From Pythium myriotylum (lineage: Eukaryota; Oomycota; Peronosporomycetes; Pythiales; Pythiaceae), in NCBI GenBank assembly GCA_023091665.1, contig JALJCQ010000024.1, forward strand, positions 1,240,001-1,304,000: a stretch of 64,000 bases of DNA. The letters run 5' to 3'. Numbering within the stretch: position 1 is the stretch's first letter; every line of letters starts with the position of its first letter. A program made the translations under genes and the position numbers. Positions 10,376 to 22,623 of this stretch are shown here, piece by piece. Under the pieces are notes generated by a model. That model did not search any database. It worked only from the letters and a program-made list of their open reading frames with translations, and was not told the origin of the DNA.

Positions 10376-12391
10376 ACGCAAGAACCAAGGGCCAACAAGA
10401 GACAACTCCAGCGTGTGCCTTGCTTCTGTAAACAAGAGACCTCCAACGAGATGTTGAAATCTCGAGGCGGTCGTATTTTTTTTTTTTGAATGGAGAACCT
10501 GACTGTTGTGTACTCGATAATCGTTTCGCCGTGATCACGAGTTGTGTTGCTTTGGTGTTCGCGCTGCGTAGGCAGATGCGTTGGCGCAGTCGCGCGTTTG
10601 CTCAAGTGCACTTGACACTCTGTCGAGGCCAGGTGGGTGAGAGAGAAGCGCATGGGTACACCTAGACCATCGAAACCATTGTAGTCGTGCAAATCGAGTA
10701 ATTGACTTGATGACCAGCAAGCACGAGATGCCACCAGAGACTCGGACAAGTGGAGACCACAACTGGAGACGACAAAGTCTCCGATATCTGGTACCTACGT
10801 GGAAAAAAAAAGTAGCGCAGCTTCCTCTTCAAGAGGAGGCACTGTACACACTGGAAATCTTCGCCGCGCCGTCCGCGCGAAACCTTCGAGCTGTACTGTA
10901 CAATACCTACACTACCTACTGTGCCTACAACCTACGCCACCAGGTCCTGTCTGCTAGCACGACCACGAAGTCTCTCTCTTTCTTCAACGGACTTTGGCGG
11001 CGACGGCTCTCCAGATGAGAGCAGCACTCTTAGACACTTCGGAATTAAAAATTTTTATCCTTCGCTCGACAGAGGACGTCGATCTGCGACACCTTCCCGA
11101 CAGGATCGAAGGCGAAGGAAGCAGGGCGAAGAGCGAGCGCGAGCTCGTTTTTCCTTCCATTCTCTTGCTTGCGACGGATGTCCGTCGAGGCGACTTCACC
11201 GGCATCAGCAAGTGGTGAGGGGACTGACTCGTCCAGCTAACTAGAATGGCCCGTTTCTGTTCAGGATGTGTTCGAAAAGCACGTGTCGTCGTCAGAAGTC
11301 ACAAATTCCATGGTGGCCGCACAACGACGAGCCAGACCGGCTCGTCTGAACCTGTACAAAATGATAATCTTGTGTGCTAAAATGTAAAGAGAAGAGGTAT
11401 TGGCTCGGAAGTTACCTCGGAAAACGGATTCTCCCGTCAGGGCCGTCCGCACGTGGTGCCCTCACCAAAGGATGCCCCATTCTCTGCACGGTTTCGTCAG
11501 AAAGGACGGATTTCGGGGTCATCTTCTGGTGAGGGCACTCGTTTTGAGGCGGTTTTAAGAGGAGCCACCGCCTCGGACATCGCGACGGGTCAACTGGTGC
11601 GAGTAACCTCTCGTGTAACCCCGGAGGACACCTCGAGCCAACTGGCGATTGATGAACTACTCTACCATTCAACTCTGGTCTCACGACCACAGACGAGAAA
11701 GACTTGCTCTCGACCCGACTATGTGCGAGATATGGGCACGCTCCGCCTGTTCTGCTGAGGCACGCGTGTGTTAAACTCGGATGCAGTGATGCCGGGTGGT
11801 TTGGTTACCCATGGGATCACTAGAGAGAGAGCTTTCGTCCCTTGTCCAACTGCCTCGCGTCGTTCTCACTACGCTCCGTCCTCTCCTAGCTCGACTGGCT
11901 CCACCAAAGGGGATGGCCAGCGGTGAGTTCCCAAGCGTTCAGTGAAAACACCGAGCGGGTGGTTGTGCAATCGTAACTCATTGATTTCTAAGAGCGAAGA
12001 TGCCCCACTCCACTCACTTGCACCTCAGACGAGCGTCCGTTCCCATGACTTTCGAACGCTCACTATCCACTTTCACTTCGAAGGGAGACCTCTTCGAGGT
12101 TCGTGGGTACACAACACCACTCTTCCGGCGACAAGATCCGGGCGAGATTTCTAATTCTCGGGCTAGGTCTTTTCGCATACAGAACTCGGCATGTATCAAG
12201 AAACCAGCACGTGAAGAGCTCATATTCTTTTTTCGATTTTATGAGCCCCAGCGTTCCCTAGCCCTCACCCTCCATGCCGTCAGTGGATCTCGTTTTCGGC
12301 TCGAGCTCGAGGCTTCGTTTCGACTGTCGTTGTCTCCATCTCTCCTCACCTTCCGCCACCCTCAGTCGAAAACCGAACCAATAACACGCAG
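10376..12391. other. Gene-free stretch with inverted repeat element
   Basis: No supported gene. An imperfect 19-nt inverted repeat brackets 11456-11538. The run before 12392 includes the promoter of the next zinc-finger gene. Confidence 0.5.
11456..11538. repeat. Terminal inverted repeat pair, 83 bp element
   Basis: 11456-11474 and 11520-11538 are reverse complements over 19 nt with two adjacent mismatches, starting GTGCCCTCACC. The 45-nt interior has no coding sequence. The layout fits a very small MITE or a solo remnant. No target-site duplication was clear. Confidence 0.65.
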
Positions 12392-13226
12392 ATGAAATCG
12401 TCCTCATTGCCCGTGCTCCCGCCTCTCTCGGCCGCGATTGCTGCCGCCAGCCTGCACGTAGGCCCCACGAACCTCGAACACCGCTACGCCAGACCGTCCA
12501 TGTTCGTGCCACTCAAACCCGAGCCCGAGCACACGCCGATCGCCTACGCACCGATGCCCGTGCGTCCGCTGCCGCAGTTTCGCTTCGCGCCTTTGGCCCC
12601 ACCGCCGGTCATGTCACGTGCTACGTCGGACGCGACGGCCAAGCCTAAGAAAAAAACCTACGAGCAAATGACCAAGCAAGAGAAGCGCAAGGCGCGTGCC
12701 TGCCGCGTCGAAGGCTGCGAGAGCTACATTATCAACCGCGGACTCTGCTTCCGCCACGGGGTACGCAGCCGAGCGGTCCATGGTCTCACGTAATATTTGG
12801 TCCTAATACTTGTCGCAACAGGGAGGCAAGCGATGCGCACAGCCCGGCTGCGACTCGAGCGCGAAGAATCAGGGCCTCTGCTGGAAGCATGGTGCGTGCT
12901 TTCTCTCGGCGCTCTATCAGGCCGACACGTCTGATCCGTTTTTTTCCTTCTCTATGTTCTCAGGCGGGTCGACCAGTTGTATCATTGAAGGCTGTACAAG
13001 GCGAGGGAAGGCCCGCGGGCTTTGCTGGGCCCACGGTGGTGGCACCCAGTGTTCGACTGAAGGCTGCACGACAATCGCCGTCTCCAACAGCAAGTGCTGG
13101 GCCCACGGTGGCGGGAAGCGCTGTGCCTACGATGGGTGCACGCGGGCGGCCTACGAGCGCACGTACAACTACTGCATGAAGCACCACGAGCTGCTTCGCG
13201 ACGGCAGACACAGCGTCGACATCTAG
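12392..13226 (+). CDS. WRKY19-type C2HC zinc-finger protein (copy 2, clade A, no FILN motif)
   Basis: Three exons: 12392-12760, 12822-12891 (70 nt) and 12964-13226 (263 nt). Introns are 61 and 72 bp and the product has 233 residues. Fingers span about C104-H122, C128-H146, C152-H170, C176-H194 and C200-H220. The first four are C-X4-C-X9-C-X2-H and the last has an X11 loop. The N-terminal 80 residues are proline-rich and lack the F-I-L-N motif of most paralogues, but contain LPVLPPL near residues 6-12. A basic stretch (KPKKKTYEQMTKQEKRKARAC) leads into finger 1 and may serve as a nuclear localisation signal. The C terminus (RHSVDI) departs from the acidic ending of the other clade A copies. 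A nuclear DNA- or protein-binding role is inferred. Confidence 0.87.
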
Positions 13227-14522
13227 TTCGTGCAGCCATCAACCATTTACCAGCATCCAAAGTTCCCACCATATTTCTTATAGACTCATGTTTAGTACGT
13301 ACACACACCATCCTTGCATCTTGTCAAGCAGAGCATTCTGCTTCGGTTAGGCATCTTTCTCGCGCACGTGACGATCCGCCGACGGAAGCGAGACACGCAC
13401 CTCCGTCAGCAGCCTCTGTCAGCGGATCTTATCTAGGTACGGCTCGTTTGCATACCTTGCACGTTCGGCACGAGAGTAGACCACCTTGGATTCCAACCAG
13501 TGGGCTCCATTGCGATTGAGATATGCCCACGCCAGCCGTCCATCCGATCAGGAACACTACAAATCTCAAGTCGACAGAGAGAGATACTGCGCAACCACTG
13601 TATCTCGACTTCTCCCTCCGCCAAGCCATGTGGTTTACGCCAAAACATCCAAGCACAAGCATATCCACGTGTGGTCGCTGCGCCTTTCGCTTGGCTAAGC
13701 TGCTCCATCCACCATTGAGCCAGAGGTGCTCAGCACACTTGGCAGCAATCGTTGATTCCCATGGATCGCCTGATCAAGCACTCTTGCACTGACATGGAAG
13801 ACGGGCTCACTTAAAATGAGGCAATGGGAGCAAGTGACCAGGACGATTGGCATCCCGCTTCTCAGCAGTTGGGAAGAATCGAAGACCGAATCTGTCGGCC
13901 TCTAACACCGACGCACGCAGCCATTATCATCCGTGATGAGTATCACTTGTCGCAGGCTGTTGAACGAATCAGTCCACCCTCTTGACCCACTCACCAAAAA
14001 GTCTCGAGGCATTGTGAGAACAGACAGTGGAATGCTTCAATCTCAGTACATCTTTCACCTCTACCATTTAATGGGTGAATCTTTTAGAGCGCAACGACTC
14101 CTAAAATCAATACACAACCTCTGTATTGAAATATACATTTAAATTTATGATAAAATAACAAGCAGAACTTGCTGAAAGACCAAGTTAAAAGTATTGTTGT
14201 TTCGTATTCCCCCTCTATAGAGATTTGAATGGTAATCATAGACAGACCGCAGTGCCTCCCATCCAAACGCGAGCCAATCGAAAAACCTGCCACGGAGGAC
14301 TTGGAGCGTCATGACGAGCCACGTCGTCTCAACAGTGTGCGCAGGAATCGAGCTCAACAACCCGTCGATGCGTGCTTCGCCTCCAGTTCAGTTGTCGATG
14401 GTGATACCAACTACTTCAGTGTACTACCAGCAGCCCACCACGAGTGGACGATCTCTCGAGCTCATGCACAAGTGGTAGCTGACCTCTGCACCAGCGTTCG
14501 CCACATCAACGGCGACCATAAG

Positions 14523-14813
14523 CTCCATCTTCAGAGACCCCGGCGCTCTACCTGATCCATGTTCTCCTGCGATCGCTCAACAGGTGGAATGGTCTCGACC
14601 CCCATCGTTGCTCAGAGCCTCGGCCCTGCGCCAATACCATTGCGGACAACATTTATTTCGACTATGAGATGAAGTGCCGCTGCGAGTCTTGCCACTCGCA
14701 TTTCGATCACAACGACACTAAAGCATGGCCGAGGACCCCAAGTACCACCTCGAAAGACTCTATCTCTCCGTGCGCCGAACAGACGCGAAGTTTTCCACCA
14801 TATCCATATTGAC
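14523..14813 (+). pseudogene. Possible decayed coding fragment
   Basis: A frame without a suitable ATG runs open for about 96 codons and includes a cysteine/histidine-rich patch (CRCESCHSHFDH). After its stop another frame continues with FTKRRHSALNSI, which faintly recalls the end of integrase-core transposases. I do not recognise a family. A frameshifted TE remnant is the likeliest reading, but chance cannot be excluded. Confidence 0.25.
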
Positions 14814-15132
14814 TTTACCAAGCGGCGACACTCCGCTCTCAACAGTATTGTCGTCCGCAAGTAAATGACTCAGCAAATTCTGAAACAAAATATTGCTGGA
14901 TGACCGACAATGCAAAAGGCGATCTCCAAAATCGGGTTGGACGGAGCACGCATTCAGGGTTGCAACAAGCGCGCAAACATCAGCGACTACCCGTCGGTCG
15001 ATTTATCCACAGCAGTCATTTGGATCGTGATATTACAAAAGGTATTTTTTCTCATCTCACCGGTGTTCTCAGCTTTCCACGCCACTCCCGACCATCCGTA
15101 AAGCTTCACTTCAAGGCTTCGTTTACGACGGG

Positions 15133-15242
<110 letters not shown>

Positions 15243-16145
15243 GTTGCGGGTTTCTTTTCGTCGTACTCTGGTAAGAAGGACGGGTAAATGGTTTTTGGAT
15301 GAGTCAAACGTTTTGTGCGGCCGATCGGAACACTGGTCACATGAAGGAAATGGCGTGCATCGGCCGTGAGTTTGCCGAACAAGTCAGATAGCTTTTTGCT
15401 CGGCGGTTGTGGTTTCAGAGTCGCACACAGAGTTGTTCATGCTAGACCGATCTAGCAAACCGAGAAGAGGTCCATAGAATTTTGCTTTTCCTTCCTAATC
15501 GCGACGTCCCCCGGGTATGCAAGCAAGTGGACGCGATTGCATGACTGTGTTGAGCTAGATTCGGATCTGGATGGACTGATACGTCATCCCTGTGTTTCGC
15601 ATCTTAATCCGTTCATGTCACCTGCCATTTGGATAGCTAGAATGGCATAGGCTCATGTTTTGGAGCAATAGACAGCGTAGTTCGACCCCTGGCAGAAACG
15701 CTCAGTTGTTGAATTGTGGCGGGGCAGATTACAAGTAGCAGCCCAATATCCTTTAAAGAATTGCCACAGTGTATTCACTTACGAGCGAGTGTACCACGCG
15801 AGAGGCTGCTGGCTTGAAGGATAAAGAGAGGTCTCAATAGTGGTTTCTGGTTTCAGCGTATTCGAAACCAAAGCTGCTGGAAAACCCCATATCTTGCCAG
15901 TGGGCAATTTTGGGAGAGCAGCATAGGAAATGGGCAGGTTCCCCACGGTCCGGATTGGTCACACTGAGTTCTTGCATCTGCTTCACGATGGCATCGCTCC
16001 ATGGTTAGCCCATGTAGGGACTAGCGTTGAGCACTAATATGTCTTTCTCTCTGCAGCTGTAACAAGCCTTTGGGATTCTCTGATGATGAAATTGAGGTCT
16101 ATTGGTTTGCTTATCTAGAAACCTATAGCCGGCGCAGGGCCTAGT

Positions 16146-16790
16146 TTAAGGATGACCTTCTCTCCAGTGGGCGATATCTCCGGGAAGGAGAGTCGCGATG
16201 TCCTGGTGGCGCCCGTTATCAGTCGGGTGGTGCTCTTCGCTGTTGGTCTTGGTGTCCATGGCTAAATTCGCGGCAGCGTCTGCCATTTTGTTCGCAGCCC
16301 TGGGGTGATGGTCCCAATGCTTGATGCCGAGGCCATCCGCAAGTCGTCGTGCGTGGGCGTATTTGCTTTGCAGCGTGCGGTTGAGTGGGGCCGTATATGT
16401 CCGCATCTGTCGAATGATGGTCATGCTGTCACCGATGACCGAGAGCGGGGTCCAGGAGTGGGCCGCGGCCGCTTGGAGGCCCTTGATGAGGCCGTCGTAC
16501 TCTGCTTGATTATTGGTAGTCGAGGGGTCGGGGTGGGCCGTCGCTGATGCGAAGACAACTTCAGCGTGCGCTTTGTTGGAGGTTAATTTGACCATAACCG
16601 CACCGGAGCCTCCCGGTCCCGGGTTGCCACGGGACCCGCCGTCGAAGTAGAGAAGGTAGTGCGCAGCTGGGTCCGAGGCGCGAACCGAGTTAGTGGGTGG
16701 ACTCGGCGTCGCGTCGCGGATCAACTGGATTGCTGCTGCTGTGTCTTTGGGATTCTCTACTAAGTACTCGCTCGACTTCACTTGCGTCAA
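16146..16790 (-). mobile_element. Retroelement RNase H domain remnant
   Basis: The frame encodes a complete RNase HI fold with all four acidic catalytic residues visible: D50 in FDGGSRGN, E97 in NNQAEYDG, D121 in IGDSMT and D171 in NKMADAAAN (counted from 16790). Such domains close the polyprotein of oomycete retrotransposons. There is no ATG at the start: the frame begins after a stop near 16910 and runs in with no reverse transcriptase upstream. It ends at a normal stop followed by unrelated sequence. The domain is therefore a broken piece of an element, though its catalytic residues are intact. A domesticated single-exon RNase H is the alternative. Confidence 0.75.
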
Positions 16791-18210
16791 GTGGGCAGGT
16801 TTGGGACGCCATAGCAGTAGGCGCCGTCTGCGGCCTGGGCAATAATTGTGAAGTTGCTGAACAATAGAAAAGCTACCTCCGAAGGCCTCTGGCTTCCACC
16901 GCGAGCGCTGCTACACTGCTCTTTTTAAGAGGTTTCGGCTCGTCGGTAGTCAGCAAGAATATAGGGCGTGGATTGATGAGTACATCGCACCAGAACGTAG
17001 TTATTTGTTTTGTCCCGCCCGTAAATGACCATCTTACCTCCAGGTTGGCCCTACTCCGTGCAACACAGACAACGTGGCGAGTTGTCAGTGTTCTTTAGTC
17101 AAACCAAAAGACAACAATTGAAAACATCGATGCAGAACCGTAGAGTGAACTCGCGATGCATGTCAAATTGATCCCAGCAGATTCGATTTAACGTTACTGG
17201 ACGTGAGGAGATCAAACGTCGCCTATCATTTTAAGTCAAGACGAAGCTATGAAAGAACGAGACCTTCAAGGCAACAGTTCTCCAGGGGGTGCTTGCTATC
17301 GTCTCCTTCGGAGCGATATAGCCAAAAACAAAGAGGTCAAGATTTCACTCACCAGACGTAGCAACCCATACGCGGTACTCTTTTATACAGCGTTTCCACG
17401 AGGATTTACCAAGGGAGCACTTTTGAGTAGGTTAATAGTGCGATCTGGAGTGTGACGACGTGACTCAAACCGTCTCGCTGTGGGCTGACTCAACAAACAC
17501 GTCAACCACTATCTGCCTCACGGTGGCCACACTCATCCACCTCCCTGATAAACCACACTTGTTCATTGTTTGCCCGACGAACCCTGCTCAGCGGATCCAC
17601 GAAGAAGGTCACCCCATGTCCAACCTGCGGTTGTTGTTCTTGCTGCCTTGGGACTTGGACTAGCAAAGCCTCCGGCCTGCATTGTTCACACAAATAGACT
17701 TCTGGAGACTGCTAAAATTGATAATCCAACACACGAGCCCATCCCGTCTGGTCAACTAGCAAACTCACCTGCCAAAAATGAAGACTTTCCTTGCCACCGT
17801 TCGATTCGTCAGCGGTATTCAATATGGTCTGCGATTTCCTCTCTCCCGCTAGTAAGTCACACTGCGTCAACGACAGAGCACGAAGCTCCAGCAGGACTGG
17901 CGGCGTGTGAAGAGCTACTTCCATGTGAATTTGCTTGCTCCGGCTGCCCCTGGATACTAGAGACTGAATGCTGAGCATCTCCTTTCCACAGATTTCAATG
18001 TTGGAAACGCAAGTCGCGTCGTGACCATTGGTGGAAAACGACAGCCGACGACCCACCACAAATCCCATGCCCCCTGGGCGAAACCGACGACGCTGCATCT
18101 TCGCATCAGCTCCAAGGCGGGTTCCCTTGCGTAAGCCTTGGGCGGGCGGTTTCTAAACAACACAAGACAAGAGACTCTTCGACGACGAGTCTAGCATTGC
18201 TCTCCAGTGA

Positions 18211-19110
18211 ATGGCAACCACACGAGCTCGAGGAACAGGCCACGGGAGGCTGATCCCGCTCATAGCGGTGGTTGATAGCCCTTGGAGTGACCAAGAAGAT
18301 CGCAATGGTCACGCCAAGTTCTCCCTCGACTACATTCTCAACATGGGGTCGCCTCGTGGGAAATCTAGAGCCTTCTTTTCCGGATCCACGATGCAACGTG
18401 AGGATTCGCGACGACTTGACGCCCAAACTCGAAGCCCTAGTACTTCAGAAATTAGAAATGGAGAGCGTGGGAGGCTCCTGGGCAACCAACCGCCTCGACT
18501 GGCGGCCACAACTGAGTCGAAATCACGAACAAATATGAGGACCAAATCGGGCAAGCGCGAGCTAACAACCGAAGAGAAGCGACTTGCAAGACAGTGCACG
18601 TTTGACGGGTGCACCAACTACACGATCAACAAAGGCCGGTGCTTTCGTCACGGAGTGGGTTTCGTGATTATCTTCAAGGCGCATAGGAAATAAGATTTGA
18701 CTTGTTTTTTTCAGGGTGGCAAGAAATGTACACATCTTGGTTGCACCGCGAGCGCGAAAATTGCCGGACTCTGCTGGAGGCATGGTACGTATATTCATAT
18801 TGCTCACCTCAATTCCAGCCCGTTGTTTAAATCACTCTGGTGTGTAGGGGGATCCATCCGTTGCCTCGTCGAGGGTTGTGAACGCCGCGGCAAGTCGCGT
18901 GGGCTCTGTTGGACCCACGGCGGTGGCACCGGCTGCCGTCAAAACTCGTGTTCGAAAGTCGCAGTCTCAAACGGCTTATGCTGGGCCCACGGGGGCGGCA
19001 AGCGTTGCCTGTTCGACGGCTGTGAGCGTCCGGCCTACGAACGCATTCTGAACTACTGCCCCAAGCACTTCGCACGTTTCGAGTCGGGGGAAGAAGTGCT
19101 AGAGCTTTGA
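18211..19110 (+). CDS. WRKY19-type C2HC zinc-finger protein (copy 3, clade A)
   Basis: Three exons: 18211-18654, 18715-18784 (70 nt) and 18848-19110 (263 nt), 258 residues. Introns are 60 and 63 bp. The N-terminal region has FSLDYILN at residues 37-44, then a serine/arginine-rich linker and EEKRLARQC leading into finger 1. Five C2HC fingers follow with the same spacing as copy 2 and an acidic ending (SGEEVLEL). Intron 1 falls exactly after the HG of finger 1 and intron 2 inside the HG of finger 2, so fingers are exon modules. The gene lies 1 kb upstream of copy 4 in the same orientation. The two are likely to be a tandem duplication, now diverged in the N-terminal half. Confidence 0.87.
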
Positions 19111-20099
19111 CTCTCACGGCTCGCTCCTGCTATACAACTCGAGATTGCAAACATGACAGAGGATCATTGTCTTCTGAGTTTTCAATGGAGCGCCACAGGA
19201 TATGAACTTCACGGAGAATGTAAGACCAACATCGCTGCTTTTACTTGCTCTTCGATGATCTTTGGTTTCAGTACAGCGGAACGGAGTGAGGATCACGAAA
19301 GGCCGCGTGATGAGTCCAAGATGACGTTTCGCGCTCCTTCACGAACACAATTATCGCCCCGGAAAGAACGCGATGCCAAGAGTGCTAAAAGAAGACCAAG
19401 AGCACTTTGATATTAATAATCGGTATGGTGTGAGAGCACAACTGGGCGCTTACTTTTCGAAGCCTTGATCGAATAGCTCGTGAGCCAAGCAAACAAACAA
19501 TGCCACAGAGCAGCCGAGGATTTCTCGTAACATTTATCGCGGACGACGTTGGCTCTCTCGACGACAATGCTTGGGAGTCTCTAGACGGAATCGTTGCGAC
19601 CGCTCTCAGGAAACTGAAGAATGGGGAAAATTTTGGCGAGGTACAATTTTTTAAACGAGGCGTTCGCACGTTGCCAAGACTGTGAAATTATTCGGCAAAT
19701 AAATTTATTCTTATCGCGGTGTTTTCCTGCTTCTGCTCCTTCTCAGCGACCAAAAAGATCGTACGGAATCGGCAGAGAAGAGCCACTCGAGGCCTTCGCA
19801 GGAGGAGGGTCCCTCCGCTGACATCCCACTCATCGCAGCGCGGCGATTCCTCGAAAGTCTCGGATTGGCAAAAATACTTTGGTAGTACTATCCATTGGGT
19901 TAAATATTTTGGCCCCACTATTATTTCCACGCCTCCCATCAAAAACCGATCTGCCACCTACAGGCTCCAAGCGCCCGAGGGTCTCTCTCTCCCTTCTCTC
20001 GCTGCCGCGCTCGAAGACTCTCGAATTGACTCAAAAGTCCCACGCTCACGACGTGCGAGTCGTTGCTCTCGAGGGGGAGACCGAGCCATTTCCACGGCG
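19111..20099. other. Intergenic stretch between zinc-finger copies 3 and 4
   Basis: No gene. The coding frame of copy 4 is open upstream to 19719, but that part has no resemblance to paralogues and is taken as 5' flank. Confidence 0.5.
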
Positions 20100-21107
20100 A
20101 TGGCGAGCCGCGACGACTGGCCCTTTGTGCAACGATTCCCGCAGTACGCAGCGTACGCACCGAGCTGGAGAGTCGACGAGCAAGAGCCGAGACGCCCGAG
20201 TCTGAGTCGACCCCGTGAGCGAACGTTTCCGTTCGTGGAGGACCATCGATCCAAGCAGTCTCTGCATTTCGTCCTCGACGACGGCCCGAAACGAGACCAG
20301 GTCTCGCGACTCGGCCCCTGGCGTCATCTTGACGACTCGTCTACGGACTCAGATAGTCCCGCGGTGCGACCGAGTTTCTTGAGGCCGAGTGAATCCCGGG
20401 AATGGTCTCAGCAAGAAACGACGACAAGGGGAGTCACGAGGACGGGAGGATCCACGACGATACGAGGATCCACGACGACACCAGCATCCAAAAAAGCGAG
20501 CGAGAAGGCGAAAGCCAAAGCCCCAGAGACCAAACGCGCCAAGACCTATGATGAGAAGAGACTTGCGCGTAAATGCACAGTGGCTGAATGTACAAACTAC
20601 ACGATCAACGGCGGGCTTTGTTTTCGTCACGGGGTGCGATACGAAACTCTTTTCATTTACCATTGACACTCGTCTGAATCTCGATGGTCGCTTTGTGCAT
20701 TGATCAGGGTGGGAAAAAATGCTCGCTTGAAGGTTGTACTGCAAGCGCCAAAGTTGGTGGACTCTGCTGGAAGCACGGTAAGATCATCGAAATTCTGTGA
20801 TCGAGTCTGGCATAATCGTGTCTTGAACTTTGTGGGTGGTCCAGGTGGCTCGGTTCAATGTGTTGTCGACGGCTGCAAGCGACGCGGCAAGTCCAGAGGA
20901 TATTGCTGGACACACGGTGGAGGAACCGAGTGTCAACACGACGGTTGCGCGAAAGTTGCAGTCTCAAAAGGTTTCTGTTGGGCCCACGGCGGCGGCAAGC
21001 GGTGCCAATTTGACGACTGCATGCGCCCCGCGTACGAAAGGACCTTCAACTACTGTACCAAGCACTTCAAACGCTTTGAAAACGGAGATGAAGTCATGGA
21101 AGTGTGA
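20100..21107 (+). CDS. WRKY19-type C2HC zinc-finger protein (copy 4, clade A)
   Basis: Three exons: 20100-20633, 20708-20777 (70 nt) and 20845-21107 (263 nt), 288 residues. Introns are 74 and 67 bp. The ATG at 20100 was chosen because the variant motif SLHFVLDD then lies near residue 55, comparable to copies 3 and 5. A long arginine/serine/threonine-rich linker with repeated TTRGSTT-like segments follows, then a lysine-rich stretch (KKASEKAKAKAPETKRAKTY), a strong nuclear localisation candidate. The five C2HC fingers keep every cysteine and histidine. The ending is acidic (ENGDEVMEV). Regulatory function is inferred from family resemblance. Confidence 0.85.
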
Positions 21108-22500
21108 TTCTAGGTGAGCATGGATCTTGAGAGATGCGTCTGGACCTCATTAGGACGGTTCAGATCAAATTAAAGCCACACTTCATCAATACACTGTATT
21201 CTACTAAATCCCTGACGCGTAATGCTGTCAATGCTCAACAACAACCTGGTGTAATTGAATGTGCAAGAGTTTTCCAACGACATGACCATCGAAAACGCGA
21301 AGCCAATGAATCGAAGTCCGGACAAACATAAGGGTCGCAGATCTGACTTACTGAGATCTCCTGCAAATAAGTAGGTAGTGGCAACGGGTTTCAGTAGTGC
21401 TGTTGCCAGTCCAGCGTGTGCACTTCACATCGACAGGGGATGGATTTATTGTATGAGTTAACGAGGCGAAGATAAGATTTGACTTCGGACGACAAAAATG
21501 GTCACGAGCAAAGAAGCGGGTAGATGGTCATGGGATGAATAAGCTGCTGATTGTGATCCCCTTCAACGGTTGGAAAGGCTTTCGCATTAGCTGTCCACAT
21601 CAAATAGATGAACAACGGTTCAAAAGCACACATACACGAACGCAGACGTTTCCTCACATTTCGCCAATCGTGCAAGTAACACGAATAAATTGTCGATTCT
21701 CTCACCATGATCTGTACGTTGTCATCCCTGGCATGGCCAATCTAACATTTTCAGCTTTGCTCGTGCATCTAGCATCGTTGTAAGCTTGACTTGACGAATT
21801 AATGCGGGATGACCGGATCTCTGCAACTTTAATTCTTATAAGAAGCAATTTTCCATAGACATTCGGGGGCGTTCTTCATCCAACTAAGGGCCTACACGAC
21901 CGTGTTCTAGTGGAAGGAGTAAATAGACTACAACTGTAAAGACTCGGAAGAGTGCAGTGAGTTTCTGAATGTTCGTCTGCGTTGAAAGCTCCTGTTAGGA
22001 AGCCTGGAAATGTCGACATGTCGTACTCATATCAGAAAACCTGTTGTCTGCCTGTGGACAAGTCGTAAAAGTGTCCACGATATCCACGAGAACATTCACG
22101 AAGTGCTCCCATGTCCATACAACAAAACGAAGTTGTTATGAGCGAGCTATTCATCAGATTGACGAAGGCGCACTGCATCTTAAGAACAAACTACCCCTAC
22201 GTGATTCGTTTGCATAAGATGCCCACCATACAGCATCTCGCAAGAGAGCGTGCCCTCACTGACTGGCCTAGAAGGGCGCTATCTGGTGACAAGCAGTTTA
22301 TTAACATACCTGGGTTCAGCTATTCGTCGTGCCGTTTTTGTGTGTGCTCTCCCCCCACTCAGCACTGCAGCAAAGCGTTTGCGAGTTCCCACACGTCACG
22401 AAGCATTCCTCTTCTTTTACCGGCTCAATCATTCGCAGAGCACACGGATACATGGAGGCATCAGTTAAGCTCGGACGCAACGGTAGCAGAGAATAGAGAT

Positions 22501-22547
22501 GTCATACTGGTCGACGCTGGAACTGGCACGCCATCGACCAGTATGAC
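22501..22547. repeat. 14-bp perfect inverted repeat
   Basis: GTCATACTGGTCGA at 22501-22514 is the exact reverse complement of 22534-22547, around a 19-nt loop. Confidence 0.8.
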
Positions 22548-22573
22548 TGTGGCGCCATGCGATTTTGTGTACC

Positions 22574-22623
22574 TAGCTGACCAGGTCGGTGCACAACGTA
22601 GCTGACCTGGTCGGCGCCCAACG
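22574..22623. repeat. 25-nt tandem duplication
   Basis: Two adjacent 25-nt units (22574-22598 and 22599-22623) differ at three positions. Each starts TAGCTGACC and ends CAACG. Confidence 0.8.
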
